DNA of 64,000 bases from Mercenaria mercenaria (lineage: Eukaryota > Mollusca > Bivalvia > Venerida > Veneridae): the NCBI RefSeq assembly GCF_021730395.1, contig NC_069369.1, forward strand, positions 68,847,501-68,911,500, written 5' to 3'. Both the position numbers and the translations under genes were made by a program. Shown one piece after another: positions 57,501 to 63,750 of the stretch (positions within the stretch are counted from its first letter, which is position 1; every line of letters begins with the position of its first letter). Below the pieces are notes generated by a model. The model saw only the letters and a program-made list of their open reading frames with translations, did not search any database and was not told the DNA's origin.

Positions 57501-60500
57501 AGCTCACCTGAGCAATGCTCAGGTGAGTTTTTCTGATCGCTCGATGTCCGGCGTCCGTCGTCCGTCGTCTGTCGTCTGTCGTCTGTCGTCCGTCGTCTGT
57601 CAACATTTAGCTTGTGTATGCGATAGAGGCTGTATTTTTCAATTAATCTTCATGAATATTGGTCAGAATGATAACCTTGATGAAATCTAGGCCGAGTTCG
57701 AAAATGGGTCATCTGGGGTCAAAAACTAGGTCACTAGGTCAAATCAAAGAAAAACCTTGTGTATGCGATAGAGGCTGTATTTTTCATTTGATCTTCATGA
57801 ATATTGGTCATAATGATAACTTTGATGAAATCTAGGCCGAGTTCGAAAATGGGTCATCTCGGGTCAAAAACTAGGTCACTAGGTCAAATCAAAGAAAAAC
57901 CTTGTGTATGCGATAGAGGCTGTATTTTTCAATTGATCTTCATGAATATTGGTCAGAATGATAATCTTGATGAAATCTAAGCCGAGTTCGAAAATGGGTC
58001 ATCTGGGGTCAAAAACTAGGTCACTAGGTCAAATCAAAGAAAAACCTTGTGTATGCGATAGAGGCTGTAGTTTTCAATTCTTCTTCATGAATATTGGTCA
58101 GAATGATAACCTTGATGAAATCTAGGCCGAGTTCGAAAATGGGTCATCTCGGGTCAAAAACTAGGTCACTAGGTCAAATCAAAGAAAAACCTTGTGTTTG
58201 CGATAGAGGCTGTATTTTTCAATTTATCTTCATGAATTTTGGTCAGAATGATTGCCTTGATGAAATCTAGGCCGAGTTCGAAAATGGGTCATCTCGGGTC
58301 AAAAACTAGGTCACTAGGTCAAATCAAAGAAAAACCTTGTGTATGCAATAGAGGCAGTATTTTTCAATTGATCTTCATGAATTTTGGTCAGAATGATTAC
58401 CTTGATGAAATCTAGGCCGAGTTCGAAAATGGGTCATCTGGGGTCAAAAACTAGGTCACTAGGTCATATCGCGTAAAAACCTTGTGTATGCGATAGAGGC
58501 TGTATTTTTCAATTGATCTTCATGAATTTTGGTCAGAATGATTGCCTTGATGAAATTTAGACCAAGTTCGAAAATGGGTCATCTGGGGTCAAAAACTAGG
58601 TCACTAGGTCAAATCAAAGAAAAACCTTGTGTATGCAATAGAGGCTGTATTTTTCAACTGATCTTCATGAAATTTAGCCAGAATGATTACCTTGATAAAA
58701 TCTAGGCTGATTTCGAAAATGGGTCATCTGGGGTCAAAAACAAGGTCACTAGGTCAAATCGAAGAAAAACATTGTGTATGCAATAGAGGATGTATTTTTC
58801 AATTGATCTTCATGAAATTTGGTCAGAGTGATTGCCTTGATGAAAACTAGGTCGGTTTTGAATATGGGTTATCTGAGGTCAAAAACTAGGTCACTAGGTC
58901 AAATTAAAGAAAAATCTTGTGTATGCGATAGAGACTGTTTTTTTCAGTTGATATTTATGAAATTTGGTCAGGTTGATTGCCTTAATGAAATCTAGGTCGA
59001 ATTTGAATATGGGTTATCTGAGGTCAAAAACTAGGTCACTTGGTCAAATCAAAGAAAAAACTTCTGTATGTGATAGAGGCTGTATTTTTCAGTTGATCTT
59101 CATGAATTTTGGTCAGAATGATTGCCTTGATAAAATCTAGGTTGAGTTTGAACATGGGTCATCTAGGGTCAAAAACTAGGTCATATCTAAGAAAATGCTT
59201 GTTTTATCGCAAGAGACCAATTTTTTGGTCCAATCTTAATGAAAATTGGTCAGAATATTTGTTTCCATGAAATCACTAGGTCAAACATGTTTTACACTGT
59301 TATGGAGTGTTTCTTAGGTGAGCGACCTAGGGCCATCTTGGCCCTCTTGTTTAATTATTTATACGATTTTAATCTTAAAATGTTATTTTTTCCTTAAATA
59401 AACAGATTGTGTCACTTTTTTCGACTGGAATTCAAATATTTAAAACTTCGGTAAAGTGATGACATTATATTTTTACGGAAATTAAACATTTTATTTTTTC
59501 AAGAAAATATATCCTGGCCCAGATAAAATATTAAAAACATCTTGATAGGAACAGATACAAATCAGTTTCTGCTGTAATAAGTTAACTAACACATTGGTTT
59601 ATCACTGACTCGAAACGATTTGGGTATTGTTTAAATACTTAAGGAGAAATTTGCATTTAAAATGTAGGCTAGAAGCACATGATAGTGTCCGAAGTCCTTT
59701 ATGTAAGTAACATGTGTTTCAAAGGTTTTAGAGATGATAGGCCAAACATAGGCAGAACGTTGATTTTTGAAGACTTAACATGTGTACATCACTCTTAAAT
59801 TTCTCGCACAGATGCACACCTGCACGTAATACTCGGAAAGAGGGCGTGGCAGTATAAATAGATAGGATATCCCTGTGTAGATTTCTTGCCACTGTAAACA
59901 TTCTGTATCTTTACAGGCATCATAGACGTGTGATAGTTGAATGGTTACAGGACCCAGCACAGGAACTCGACTTCACGGCTAAAATCTTACAGGACGATGC
60001 CAAGAACTACCACGCCTGGCAGCATCGTCAGTGGGTTATACGCGAGTTTGACCTCTGGGATAACGAGCTGGAATATGTAGAGAAGTTACTACGGGAGGAC
60101 TTGAGGAACAATTCGGCATGGAACCAGCGTTATTTTGTAATCAACAACACATCACAGTTCACTGATGAAGTGATTGACAGGGAGATAAGGTAAACTTTAG
60201 GCATATAGAGACAATAGATAAACATTAGGCATTTAGAGAATATGAATAATTGTCACTATATTAAAGTTTAGTGACATAGAGGGTATTTGTATGTTTCAGT
60301 GTCAGATTTAAATATCTTTCACGAGTGAATACCAGATGCAATATTTTCACAAGTGGCATAGCTATGAGTGAAAATGTTGGATATGGTGTTCATGAAGGAA
60401 AGATATTTTAATCTTACATGTTAAACAAACACAATTTCTTTTCTTATCTACAGATTTTATAGTTTCTTACATGTGAAAAATATATTTGATACTTTTCACT

Positions 60501-63500
60501 GTGATAATACTAGTATATTTCAATCTAATATTTCGATAATTCACTGTAAAACGTAATAAATATTTCTATTAAGGTAATTGACCAATAATGGAAATCAGCA
60601 GTTCAAATTCTGTATCATATTCAAGTATGTTATTTAGGCATGCTTAGGTCGTTACTTCAGGTTTTGGACGCATAATGGTAATTGGCAACTTCCATTTTAT
60701 TGCCTACCGGTATTCGTGTATGTTATTTCGGCATGCTTAGGACAATATACTTAAGGTAATGGACCCCTATGGGCAATCACCAATTTCAATTCTGTTAATT
60801 ATTTTGATGTTTTTTAGCTTGCTTAGGTAATGGACTAATAATGCCAAGTTATTTCAGCATGCTTAAATCATTACTTAACCCATACAGCCAATCGGCAACT
60901 TCCATGATTTTATTATATGAGCTGCGCCATGAGAAAACCAACATAGTGCGTTTGCGACCAGCATGGATCCAGACCAGCCTAAATATTAAGACCAGATTAT
61001 GATCACATTCAAGTTGGAGAATGTGTAAGCAGATGGCCATCTATGTCACATATGTACACAAATAATTAACTCCAACAGACCATCGGCATGTATGTTTTAC
61101 ACACAACTCTTGTCTTCTATGCTTTGCGTACTTGGCATTGCGCGTCAGAATTTTTTTTTAGTACAGATATAGGATACAAGTATAATTTGGGGTTAAGCTA
61201 GTGACTATACAGGTTGTTGTTTGTTTGCTTTTGTATGTTTAATGAGATTATTTGTTTCAGATTTACCCAGGACTATATCAGAAAAGCTCCAAACAATGAA
61301 AGTGCTTGGAATTATTTAAAAGGGTAAAGTCAATGATGTTTAGCCTGTGTCTAGGGCAGACAAAGTTTCTTACAAGTATTATATGAATATTGTAACGAAA
61401 TTTTTGTTCAGAGAGCATTTGAGTATTAAGTTCACCACAAACTGATTTAAGAAGTACTCTGAAATATTTAATATTCATGGGGGACTAATTTCCTTTTACA
61501 GTTTGAAACTTGGTACCTCGAAATCGCTTATCACAAAATTCCTGCTATGTCGAAGAATTATTCACGTCCTGCCACAAAAACATGTGCACAAAATATCATT
61601 TTTAAGCTGAATTTTATTTATCACGAAGTATAACATCATTCCTTTAGAATTCAAGATACTGAGTTTCATCTGTATTTCATGGTTGCATCTATCCATGAAA
61701 AAAAATTCTAATGAAAAAAAAAACAAAATTTCCATTCATTTAATTTATTCAGAAGTTGAAAACCACGAAATTCATATCCACACTAGGTCAAAACCACAAA
61801 AATTCATGCCCACACTAAATAGCCATTTTGGCCAAAACCATGAAAATTCATGCCCACACTAAATAGCCATTTTGGCCAAAACTACAAAAATTCATGCCCA
61901 CACTAAATAGCCATTTTGGCCAAAACCACACAAATACATATCCACACTTAATAGACATTTTGGCCAAAACCATGCAAATTCATGCCCACAAAATTGAATG
62001 ATTTTTCAGTATTTCTTAAATCAGATTATAAAGTGAACTTTGATACAATCTATATATTTATTTATTTATTTGGGTTTTACGGCGCACCAACACAGTATAG
62101 GTTATATGGCGCCAAACAGGACTACAAATTTTGGTTTCACATCTCATTTACAATTATATATAAAAGTCTGAATCTGAATGCATATATAATGATGAGTTGG
62201 ACCTTAACAGAAAAACGGCAGTTGTTTTTTAAATGGATAAAATAAATCATGAAATATTTTTAAAATAAATAAGGAAATAAAACAGATGTAACAGAAAGTT
62301 TCAAAAACCTAAGAAAATTTGCAGGTAATGTTTAGTAGCAGGTTTAGAACCAAGATATTAAATGAGCCTAAATTGTCCACTTATCTTTTCTGTTTTCGCC
62401 AATTTGAAAATACAGGCATTGTTTAAAACAGCAGCTCTTGTATGTTTAGATAGATATTTTGATCGAGATTCACGTATATGTGAACTTTTTATTTTAGTGT
62501 ACTAATGGATCGTCAGCTACAGAAATACCCGTCAGTGTTGGAATTTTGTCAGCAATTATACGATGATAGATATCGTTCACCATATCTGATTGCATACATG
62601 ATTGACACATATGAGGAAATGTTAGAACAAGGATGTAAAGATAAAATGGGAACTCTTAAAAAGGCAGAAGAGGTAAAATCAAATGTTAACAGGTTACTGT
62701 AAGATTTCAGAAATTTGACTAATTTTGTCTCCCACATAGGTGGATGGTCAGGTGTCCTGCTTCTGTCGTCCTGTGTCAACATAAATTGAAACTCGATATA
62801 TCGAACTCACTTAGCTCAAAATTACAGCTATGTCGAAGACATTTTCAAGTCCTGTCCTGAAAACCTGCACAAATATCACTTTTATATTTTGAATTTCGAT
62901 TATCTAGAAGTAAAATAAAAAGCCCCATCCCTTGGAATTGGAGATACTGAGATTCAGCTATTATTTCAAGTTTGTTCAAGTTGGCTGTTTAGATTTCAAC
63001 AAGTCCAATTATGTAAAGAGATGTAAGGCTTCCTTTAGATCCTTGAATTTTATGTGTGTTGGTAAAACATCCTTTATAGTACAACATAAACTGTTGTTAT
63101 GAATTCAGTTAAAAAATAGGAATAGAGTATAGCTGAGTGGTTAGTGCTGTGACTCACAAGCTGAATGTTATGGGTTCAAACACCACCAGAGACTTGAATA
63201 CTAACAGTCTCATGTGACTCAAAATTGATGCCTTGTGTAAGTGTATGACAGGACCAGGGGAAGCTTCTGGAATTTGAGCATCTTGTATATCATACACTAT
63301 TCTCCAAAACCTTAGATAACTTACATTTCTGTTTGAGTCCCCGATATAGGTAACCGATAGCGACAATAGATAAACTTAGATGCATACAAACAGTTAAAAG
63401 ATGGGCCTTAATTAAACTGCTTACTGGTCGCAAGCATTTAATTGCTCTTCTGTTTTTATGAACTTTTCTTATTGTCGTTCCTAGATTGGACAGGTATTAA

Positions 63501-63750
63501 GAAAATTGGAAATGTCTTTGTTGGCGAAATGTTTCGTATTTCTGACTATCACAGCTAAAGTTTTCTGTACCATAGGATCGTAGTTGTCAAAATATCTAAC
63601 ATGATATTTCTGTTTCAGCTATGTAATTGCCTAGCAGATGAATATGATCAAATTCGAAGTGAATATTGGAACTATGTGTCAAGGTCGCTGAATATGAAAT
63701 TTGGTGCAGACATTCAACAACAAAATGTTCAGCAGGAATGTGATTCATAA
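30388..63750 (+). CDS. FNTA: FNTA: protein farnesyltransferase/geranylgeranyltransferase I alpha subunit, 7 exons, 333 aa
   Basis: Exons are 30388-30526, 38645-38759, 53721-53825, 59917-60189, 61261-61323, 62498-62672 and 63619-63750. All introns are GT-AG with phases 1, 2, 2, 2, 2 and 0, and the coding total is 1002 bases including TAA. The product is the helical alpha subunit that pairs with FNTB or PGGT1B in the cytosol to prenylate CaaX proteins. PFTA repeats centre on tryptophans 85, 120, 154, 188 and 227 in NYxxW-HxRR-type motifs: NYTVW, NYQVW, NYHAW, NNSAW and NESAW. The stretch [14 protein letters not shown] (residues 147-160) is shared with mammalian FNTA and contains the lysine (here K149) equivalent to rat Lys164 at the active site. 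The protein is shorter than the human 379 residues because it lacks the long Pro-rich N-terminal extension; it starts with a Ser/Asp/Glu-rich segment instead. Introns of up to 15 kb are packed with repeats. Confidence 0.95.
31006..31673. mobile_element. 668-bp foldback element with perfect 9-bp target duplication (Mutator-like MITE)
   Basis: The ends are perfect inverse copies of GGCAGTGGCTACGATTACGG and are flanked by TATAATTTA on both sides (30997-31005 and 31674-31682). Inverted similarity runs almost to the centre: GGTTGTCTAGGAATACGGAA, TAAGTTTAC and CGTTTTGGGT-type blocks have partners, leaving a spacer of about 140 bp. The first 90 bases are built of repeated GGATTACGG motifs, including the perfect palindrome GATTACGGTACCGTAATC. 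It lies in FNTA intron 1 and encodes nothing. The Mutator assignment rests on the 9-bp duplication and long arms. Confidence 0.85.
31814..31920. repeat. Imperfect hairpin, ~45-bp arms
   Basis: GTAAAGATAGGAATATCC at the left pairs with GGATATTCCCATCTTTAC at the right, and the inner GGTAACTGTTTAGGCGG pairs with a CTTAAACAGTAACC block. This is probably a small foldback MITE in FNTA intron 1. Confidence 0.6.
32310..32600 (+). repeat. Fragment of the H9-type tandem core, about two units
   Basis: Two units of about 140 bp carry GCAATAGAGGCTGCATTTTT, TTCATGAAATTTGATCAGAA and AAAACTAGGTCACCTGG. They match the core units of element H9 at 57496-59352 but are more diverged. Single related units follow at about 33675-33800. 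Confidence 0.65.
33113..33136 (+). mobile_element. 3' end of a hairpin-tandem-hairpin element (H10)
   Basis: The hairpin GCTGTC-CTCC-GACAGC is followed directly by TCTTGTTT, the same terminal signature as in the other elements. The 5' end could not be placed; the element may begin near 32880 or be continuous with the H9-like units at 32310-32600. Confidence 0.55.
33500..33800 (+). repeat. Short tandem repeat of ~55 bp followed by one H9-like unit
   Basis: The phrase CCTCCTCTGATCCATATAGG recurs near 33515, 33570 (partial), 33612 and 33658, with AAGTTTTCAGTTT between copies. From about 33675, TCTTCATGAAACTTGGTCAG through AAAAACTAGGCCACTAG resembles an H9 core unit. Confidence 0.6.
33801..35155. 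other. Intron 1 stretch without recognised features
   Basis: Beyond scattered low-complexity runs, such as (CAAA)n near 34675-34690, I see nothing that I can name. Confidence 0.35.
35241..38195 (+). mobile_element. Hairpin-tandem-hairpin element H3 (AGCTCATCTGAT family), carrying H6
   Basis: It starts TTTTTAGCTCATCTGATTTT, whose CTCATC pairs with GATGAG downstream, followed by GTCGGCGTCGGCGTCGG. Core units of about 175 bp contain CTCCTAAACTATCAAAGCTA, TTGTTCACCATCATAAGCTG and TTATGGCCCCTTTTGGACTT. It ends in the hairpin GCACCCGCAAGGCGGTGC followed by TCTTGTT. H5 (45857-46868) is a near-identical paralogue and H4 (43324-44475) a more distant one. H6 interrupts the core at 35980-37913. Confidence 0.85.
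35980..37913 (+). mobile_element. Hairpin-tandem-hairpin element H6 (AGCCCACCATC family), nested in H3
   Basis: It starts with the perfect hairpin AGCCCACCATC-ATCA-GATGGTGGGCT, then a (GTCC)n microsatellite at about 36030-36078. Units of about 180 bp follow (36230-36780, with CCTAGGGCTTTGATA), then roughly ten units of 98 bp (36850-37830) containing GACCTAGTGACCTACTTTCA and CAAATTTGGACCACATGCAT. The end is a hairpin AGATCACTCTGTGATCT then CTTGTT. The paralogue H5 has the uninterrupted sequence at 46595/46596 (CTTTTTGCAATAATTATTGC), so this segment is a clean insertion. Confidence 0.87.
38645..38759 (+). CDS. FNTA: FNTA exon 2
   Basis: The exon encodes F47 (last two bases) to the first two bases of W85: [36 protein letters not shown]. 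Human FNTA reads [16 protein letters not shown] and LNAANYTVWHFRRVLL. The acceptor is ATTTCAG at 38638-38644 and the donor GTATGT at 38760. The intron splits the Trp codon TG/G of the first PFTA repeat. Confidence 0.95.
39131..39281. mobile_element. Foldback MITE with ~65-bp arms
   Basis: CAAAAATATGCAATAAAAAT at the left is inverted at the right with a single mismatch, and GTTATCTGCCCTTGAAAAC is inverted near the centre. The spacer is only about 20 bp, so the whole element is one long imperfect hairpin. No target duplication could be fixed. Confidence 0.65.
39361..39532. mobile_element. Degenerate copy of the TACTGTAAAATCATT MITE family
   Basis: TTAATTTTGTAGGCATGACA at the left and TTATTAATGATGTTACAGT at the right match the ends of the better copy at 48194-48406, as does the central TTTCATGGATTGATGCAACCAC. 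It is diverged. Confidence 0.55.
39533..40444. other. Intron 2 stretch without recognised features
   Basis: Short open frames on both strands at about 40050-40335 show no domain. No repeat boundary could be fixed. Confidence 0.35.
40445..41220 (+). mobile_element. Hairpin-tandem-hairpin element H7 (ATGCCCC family)
   Basis: It starts TTTTTATGCCCCCGAAGG, with ATGCC pairing with GGCAT, then a GTCTGTCGGTCTGTCAG microsatellite. Four core units begin GTCCGGTCCATATCTTTGTC at about 40543, 40701, 40858 and 41027 (period 157-169 bp) and contain CCGTAGCTCAAAGGTCAAGG. It ends TGTCATCCTATGGAGACA, a hairpin, then GCTCTTGTT. H8 is a relative. Confidence 0.82.
41648..42220 (+). mobile_element. Hairpin-tandem-hairpin element H8 (ATGCCCC family)
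   Basis: It starts TTTTTATGCCCCTGAAGG with ATGCCC/GGGCAT pairing, then GTCCGTGCGTGCGTGTGTGC. About three core units of roughly 150 bp carry GTCCGGTCCATAACTCTGCC and TAGCTCCAAGGTCAAGGTCA. It ends in the clean hairpin TGTCACCAATAGTGACA followed by GCTCTTGTT. The cores of H7 and H8 are recognisably related. Confidence 0.82.
42221..43323. other. Intron 2 stretch with degenerate GGTCAAGGTCA repeats and one weak exon-like frame
   Basis: Positions 42600-42870 carry two diverged units with CTTCATAGRATGATTGCCT and AGGTCAAAGGTCAAGG. At 42993-43103, after a good TTTTCCTCTCAG acceptor-like site, a frame runs 36 codons to a stop. I cannot identify it and do not call it a gene. Confidence 0.4.
43324..44475 (+). 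mobile_element. Hairpin-tandem-hairpin element H4 (AGCTCATCTGAT family, diverged copy)
   Basis: It starts TTTTTGGCTCATCTGATTTT with GATGAG downstream, then a short GGCGTTGGCGTTGCC. Core units resemble those of H3 and H5. A 345-bp block beginning near 43563 is repeated almost without change from 43908. The 3' end GGCGGTGCTCTTGTT is present, but the left arm of its hairpin is shortened. It lies in FNTA intron 2. Confidence 0.78.
44528..44770 (-). mobile_element. tRNA-derived SINE, copy c
   Basis: Read on the minus strand, a tRNA-like 3' half with CTTGCCCCTCATCG and the B box GGGTTCGAGCC comes first. A body follows with GAAGCCATCCAGCTGGCTTA and ACGGAGGGGCACCTGGGG, then a tail toward GTCGGTGCGACGTTAAACCC. 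The copy at 50911-51140 shares the GAAGCCATCCAGCTGGCTTA block, so the two belong to one family. The head is incomplete. Confidence 0.72.
44771..45220 (+). repeat. Degenerate tandem repeat, ~150-170-bp unit, 3 copies
   Basis: Each unit has a TTCACCATTCTTGGTCACA-like phrase, GGTTTGATAACTAGCTRGAT, TTATGGCCCTTGAATT and AAAATTGACAGTGTCT. The units are well diverged. The unit style, with TTATGGCCCTT, recalls the cores of the hairpin-ended elements, but no hairpin ends were found around it. Confidence 0.65.
45857..46868 (+). mobile_element. Hairpin-tandem-hairpin element H5 (AGCTCATCTGAT family), empty-site paralogue of H3
   Basis: It has the same start (TTTTTAGCTCATCTGATTTT, GTCGGCGTCGGCGTCGGCG) and the same end (GCACCCGCAAGGCGGTGCTC then TTGTT) as H3. 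About five core units match those of H3 nearly base for base, apart from scattered changes. It lacks H6: the interrupted sequence of H3 is continuous here at 46595/46596. H3 and H5 are direct repeats 10.6 kb apart, with FNTA exon 2 between them. Confidence 0.87.
47239..47412. mobile_element. TIR MITE, family P, copy 1
   Basis: TTAGCCCTTACCCTGCTGAA at the left and GCATGATAAGGGTTAG at the right are inverse. Inside are TTCTATAATGAACATGTCCA and a TACCATTAACTGTTAAAA block. Copy 2 is at 49626-49833, and a more diverged relative at about 51732-51877. Confidence 0.68.
47430..47960. repeat. Degenerate tandem array related to 28825-29245
   Basis: The units carry AACCACTTGATGGATTTTT-like, ACTTGGTCTGTATCATT-like and CCCTTCTAGAGGCCACC-like phrases with a period near 135-150 bp. 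An A/C-rich simple tract lies at about 47487-47526. Confidence 0.62.
48194..48406. mobile_element. MITE, TACTGTAAAATCATT family, best copy
   Basis: The left end TACTGTAAAATCATTTAATT and the right end (inverted TACTGTGAAATCATTAATAT) match. GTGGGCATGAAATTTCGTGG is followed by imperfect internal copies of CATGGATT. Related copies are at 39361-39532 and 61455-62011. The flanks are TA, which would fit a TA target but does not prove it. Confidence 0.7.
49008..49105 (-). mobile_element. SINE 3' end with (AAAT)n tail
   Basis: On the minus strand, GATGTGAAACCAAAAACTCT, CCTGTTTGGTGCCACATAAC and a tail of AAAT repeats are seen. The same segment recurs at 62055-62150. The 5' part is absent or unrecognisable. 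Confidence 0.6.
49626..49833. mobile_element. TIR MITE, family P, copy 2
   Basis: It matches copy 1 through TTTCTATAATGAACTTGTCC and TACCATTAACTGTTAAAA, then carries an extra CATGCAGGCTGGACATGATC-type stretch before GTCCAGCATGGTAAGGGT. The left end is a weaker match to the inverse of the right end. Confidence 0.62.
50243..50457. mobile_element. MITE with 29-bp central perfect-type hairpin
   Basis: The ends TTAACCTTTAGCATGCT and AGCAGGCTAAGGGTTAA are imperfect inverses. Within it, 50351-50417 folds into a long stem: GCAAACAGCTTGGAACC pairs with GGTTCCAAGCTGTTTGC and ATCAGACGCCGATT with AATCGGCGTCTGAT, with one or two unpaired bases. A tandem CGTCTGCTGGAAATGT/CGTCTGCTAAAAT pair lies at the left. 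Confidence 0.72.
50911..51140 (+). mobile_element. tRNA-derived SINE, copy d
   Basis: The head resembles a class II tRNA: GGCCGAGTGGTGAAGGTC as the A-box region and GTGGGTTCAATT as a decayed B box. The body has GAAGCCATCCAGCTGGCTTA, as in copy c in reverse, and ends near CAACTGTAACAGC. The degraded boxes and body mean it is not a working tRNA gene. Confidence 0.7.
51732..51877. mobile_element. Diverged family-P-like MITE
   Basis: CATGCAGGCTGATCATGGTC and TTTAGAAATTTAGCAGGCTA with AAAGGTTAA at the right resemble inner and outer parts of family P and of 50243-50457. The boundaries are approximate. Confidence 0.45.
51878..53720. other. End of intron 2, mostly unrecognised
   Basis: No gene signal was found. 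A decayed tRNA-like stretch lies at about 52925-52985 (AAGCTCAATAGTAAGAGTGC ... GTTTAGTCCC) and is probably an old SINE head. The 3' splice site of intron 2 (TTATTTTCAG) ends at 53720. Confidence 0.4.
53721..53825 (+). CDS. FNTA: FNTA exon 3
   Basis: The exon completes W85 and runs to two bases of W120: [34 protein letters not shown]. The human counterpart is HFRRVLLKSLQKDLHEEM and PKNYQVWHHRRVLVEWL. It is exactly one PFTA repeat long (35 codons) and enters and leaves inside the equivalent Trp codon. The donor is GTAAGA at 53826. Confidence 0.95.
53826..55605. other. Intron 3, left part: unrecognised sequence with two tRNA-like SINE remnants
   Basis: At about 54298-54366, GGTTCTATTCCC plus CAACTCGAGCAT looks like a SINE B box and junction. 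At about 55138-55215, ACGTGGCTGAGTGGAAATGT with GGGTTCAGACCC looks like a second remnant. Around 54958-55110 the phrase GTGGTCTCTTAAT is repeated three times in variant forms. No gene is seen. Confidence 0.5.
55950..56350. other. Possible mariner-like end and T/A-rich tract
   Basis: ACAGGGTGTTCCCAAATGTA at about 55956 resembles the start of some mariner-derived MITEs, but I could not find its inverted partner. A T-rich tract follows at about 56290-56370. Confidence 0.3.
56964..57198. mobile_element. Hairpin MITE, family M, copy 2
   Basis: The ends GAGCCGTGCTATGAGAAAAC and, inverted, GTTTTCTCATGGCGCGGCTC match, with AAAT directly outside both ends. The inner stem TGCTGTTCGCTTTC/GTTAGCGAACAGCA and GATCCAGACCAGCCTG/CAGGCTGGTCAGGATC make a nearly complete foldback. 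Confidence 0.78.
57496..59352 (+). mobile_element. Hairpin-tandem-hairpin element H9 (AGCTCACCTGAGC family), ~11 units of 145 bp
   Basis: It starts TTTTTAGCTCACCTGAGC, the left arm of the hairpin CTCACCTGAGCA-ATGCTCAGGTGAG, then a (GTCCGTC)n and (GTCTGTC)n stretch. About eleven core units with period 145 bp run from 57611 to about 59190, each with CTTGTGTATGCGATAGAGGC, TTCATGAATATTGGTCAGAA and AAAAACTAGGTCACTAGGTC. The 5' units are the most uniform; those at the 3' side drift. It ends in the hairpin GGGCCATCTTGGCCC followed by TCTTGTTT. It lies in FNTA intron 3, sense orientation. Confidence 0.88.
59917..60189 (+). CDS. FNTA: FNTA exon 4 (largest exon, PFTA repeats 2-4)
   Basis: The exon completes W120 and runs to two bases of R211. 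It holds [34 protein letters not shown] (with K149 and Y151, equivalent to rat Lys164 and Tyr166 at the active site), [15 protein letters not shown] and [16 protein letters not shown]. The acceptor is TTTACAG at 59910-59916; the donor is GTAAAC at 60190. Confidence 0.95.
60190..61260. other. Intron 4
   Basis: This is AT-rich, with three or four loose repeats of TTAGGCATGCTTAGGT-like phrases at about 60630-60870 and the partial family M MITE at 60919-60980. The acceptor TTGTTTCAG ends at 61260. Confidence 0.5.
60919..60980 (+). mobile_element. Hairpin MITE, family M, copy 3 (5' part only)
   Basis: GAGCTGCGCCATGAGAAAAC through GATCCAGACCAGCCT matches the left arm of copies 1 and 2, then the similarity stops abruptly. 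The remainder is absent. Confidence 0.7.
61261..61323 (+). CDS. FNTA: FNTA exon 5
   Basis: This 63-base exon completes R211 and encodes [20 protein letters not shown] plus two bases of G232. The human counterpart is [21 protein letters not shown]. It carries the fifth PFTA motif, NESAW. The donor is GTAAAG at 61324. Confidence 0.94.
61455..62011. mobile_element. MITE, TACTGTAAAATCATT family, with an internal 44-bp tandem array
   Basis: The ends TACTCTGAAATATTTAATAT and, inverted, TACTGAAAAATCATTCAATT match the copy at 48194-48406. At about 61770-61985 the arm segment is repeated about five times with a 44-bp period (AAATTCATGCCCACACTAAA, TAGCCATTTTGGCC). The stretch 61500-61680 resembles 62787-62980 and may be a separate insertion. 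Confidence 0.7.
62055..62150 (-). mobile_element. SINE 3' end with (AAAT)n tail, second copy
   Basis: It matches 49008-49105: on the minus strand GAGATGTGAAACCAAAATTT, TTTGGCGCCATATAACCTAT and AAATAAATAAATA. It lies in FNTA intron 5. Confidence 0.62.
62498..62672 (+). CDS. FNTA: FNTA exon 6
   Basis: The exon completes G232 and encodes residues 233-290: [34 protein letters not shown] and LKKAEE. The human protein has [20 protein letters not shown] at this place. The acceptor is ATTTTAG at 62491-62497; it ends on a codon boundary (phase 0) with donor GTAAAA at 62673. Confidence 0.94.
62673..63618. other. Intron 6 with dispersed repeat and tRNA-like remnant
   Basis: Positions 62787-62980 (ACTCGATATATCGAAC, CAGCTATGTCGAAGA, GAGATACTGAGATTCAG) resemble 61500-61680. 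At about 63127-63195, GTATAGCTGAGTGGTTAGTG and GGGTTCAAACACC look like a decayed tRNA-derived SINE head. The acceptor CTGTTTCAG ends at 63618. Confidence 0.55.
63619..63750 (+). CDS. FNTA: FNTA exon 7 (stop codon)
   Basis: The exon encodes residues 291-333, [19 protein letters not shown] through a Gln-rich tail ending QQECDS, then TAA at 63748-63750. Human FNTA has [20 protein letters not shown] and also ends in a weakly conserved tail with NVQQ; here QQNVQQ occurs near the end. Confidence 0.94.
   Translation, partial: LCNCLADEYDQIRSEYWNYVSRSLNMKFGADIQQQNVQQECDS

Larger units (their letters stand above)
55606..59700. repeat. 17-bp perfect inverted repeat framing 4.1 kb
   Basis: AAAGGACTTCGGACACT at 55606-55622 is inverted exactly at 59684-59700. 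It could be the ends of an old TIR element later filled by MITE M2 and element H9, or chance retention of two oppositely oriented copies of a short repeat. No target duplication was found. Confidence 0.4.

Noticed and set aside
57611-59190. Regular 145-bp repeats resembling a CRISPR-like array
   Set aside because: The whole unit repeats, not short repeats with unique spacers, and the context is an animal intron inside a hairpin-ended element.
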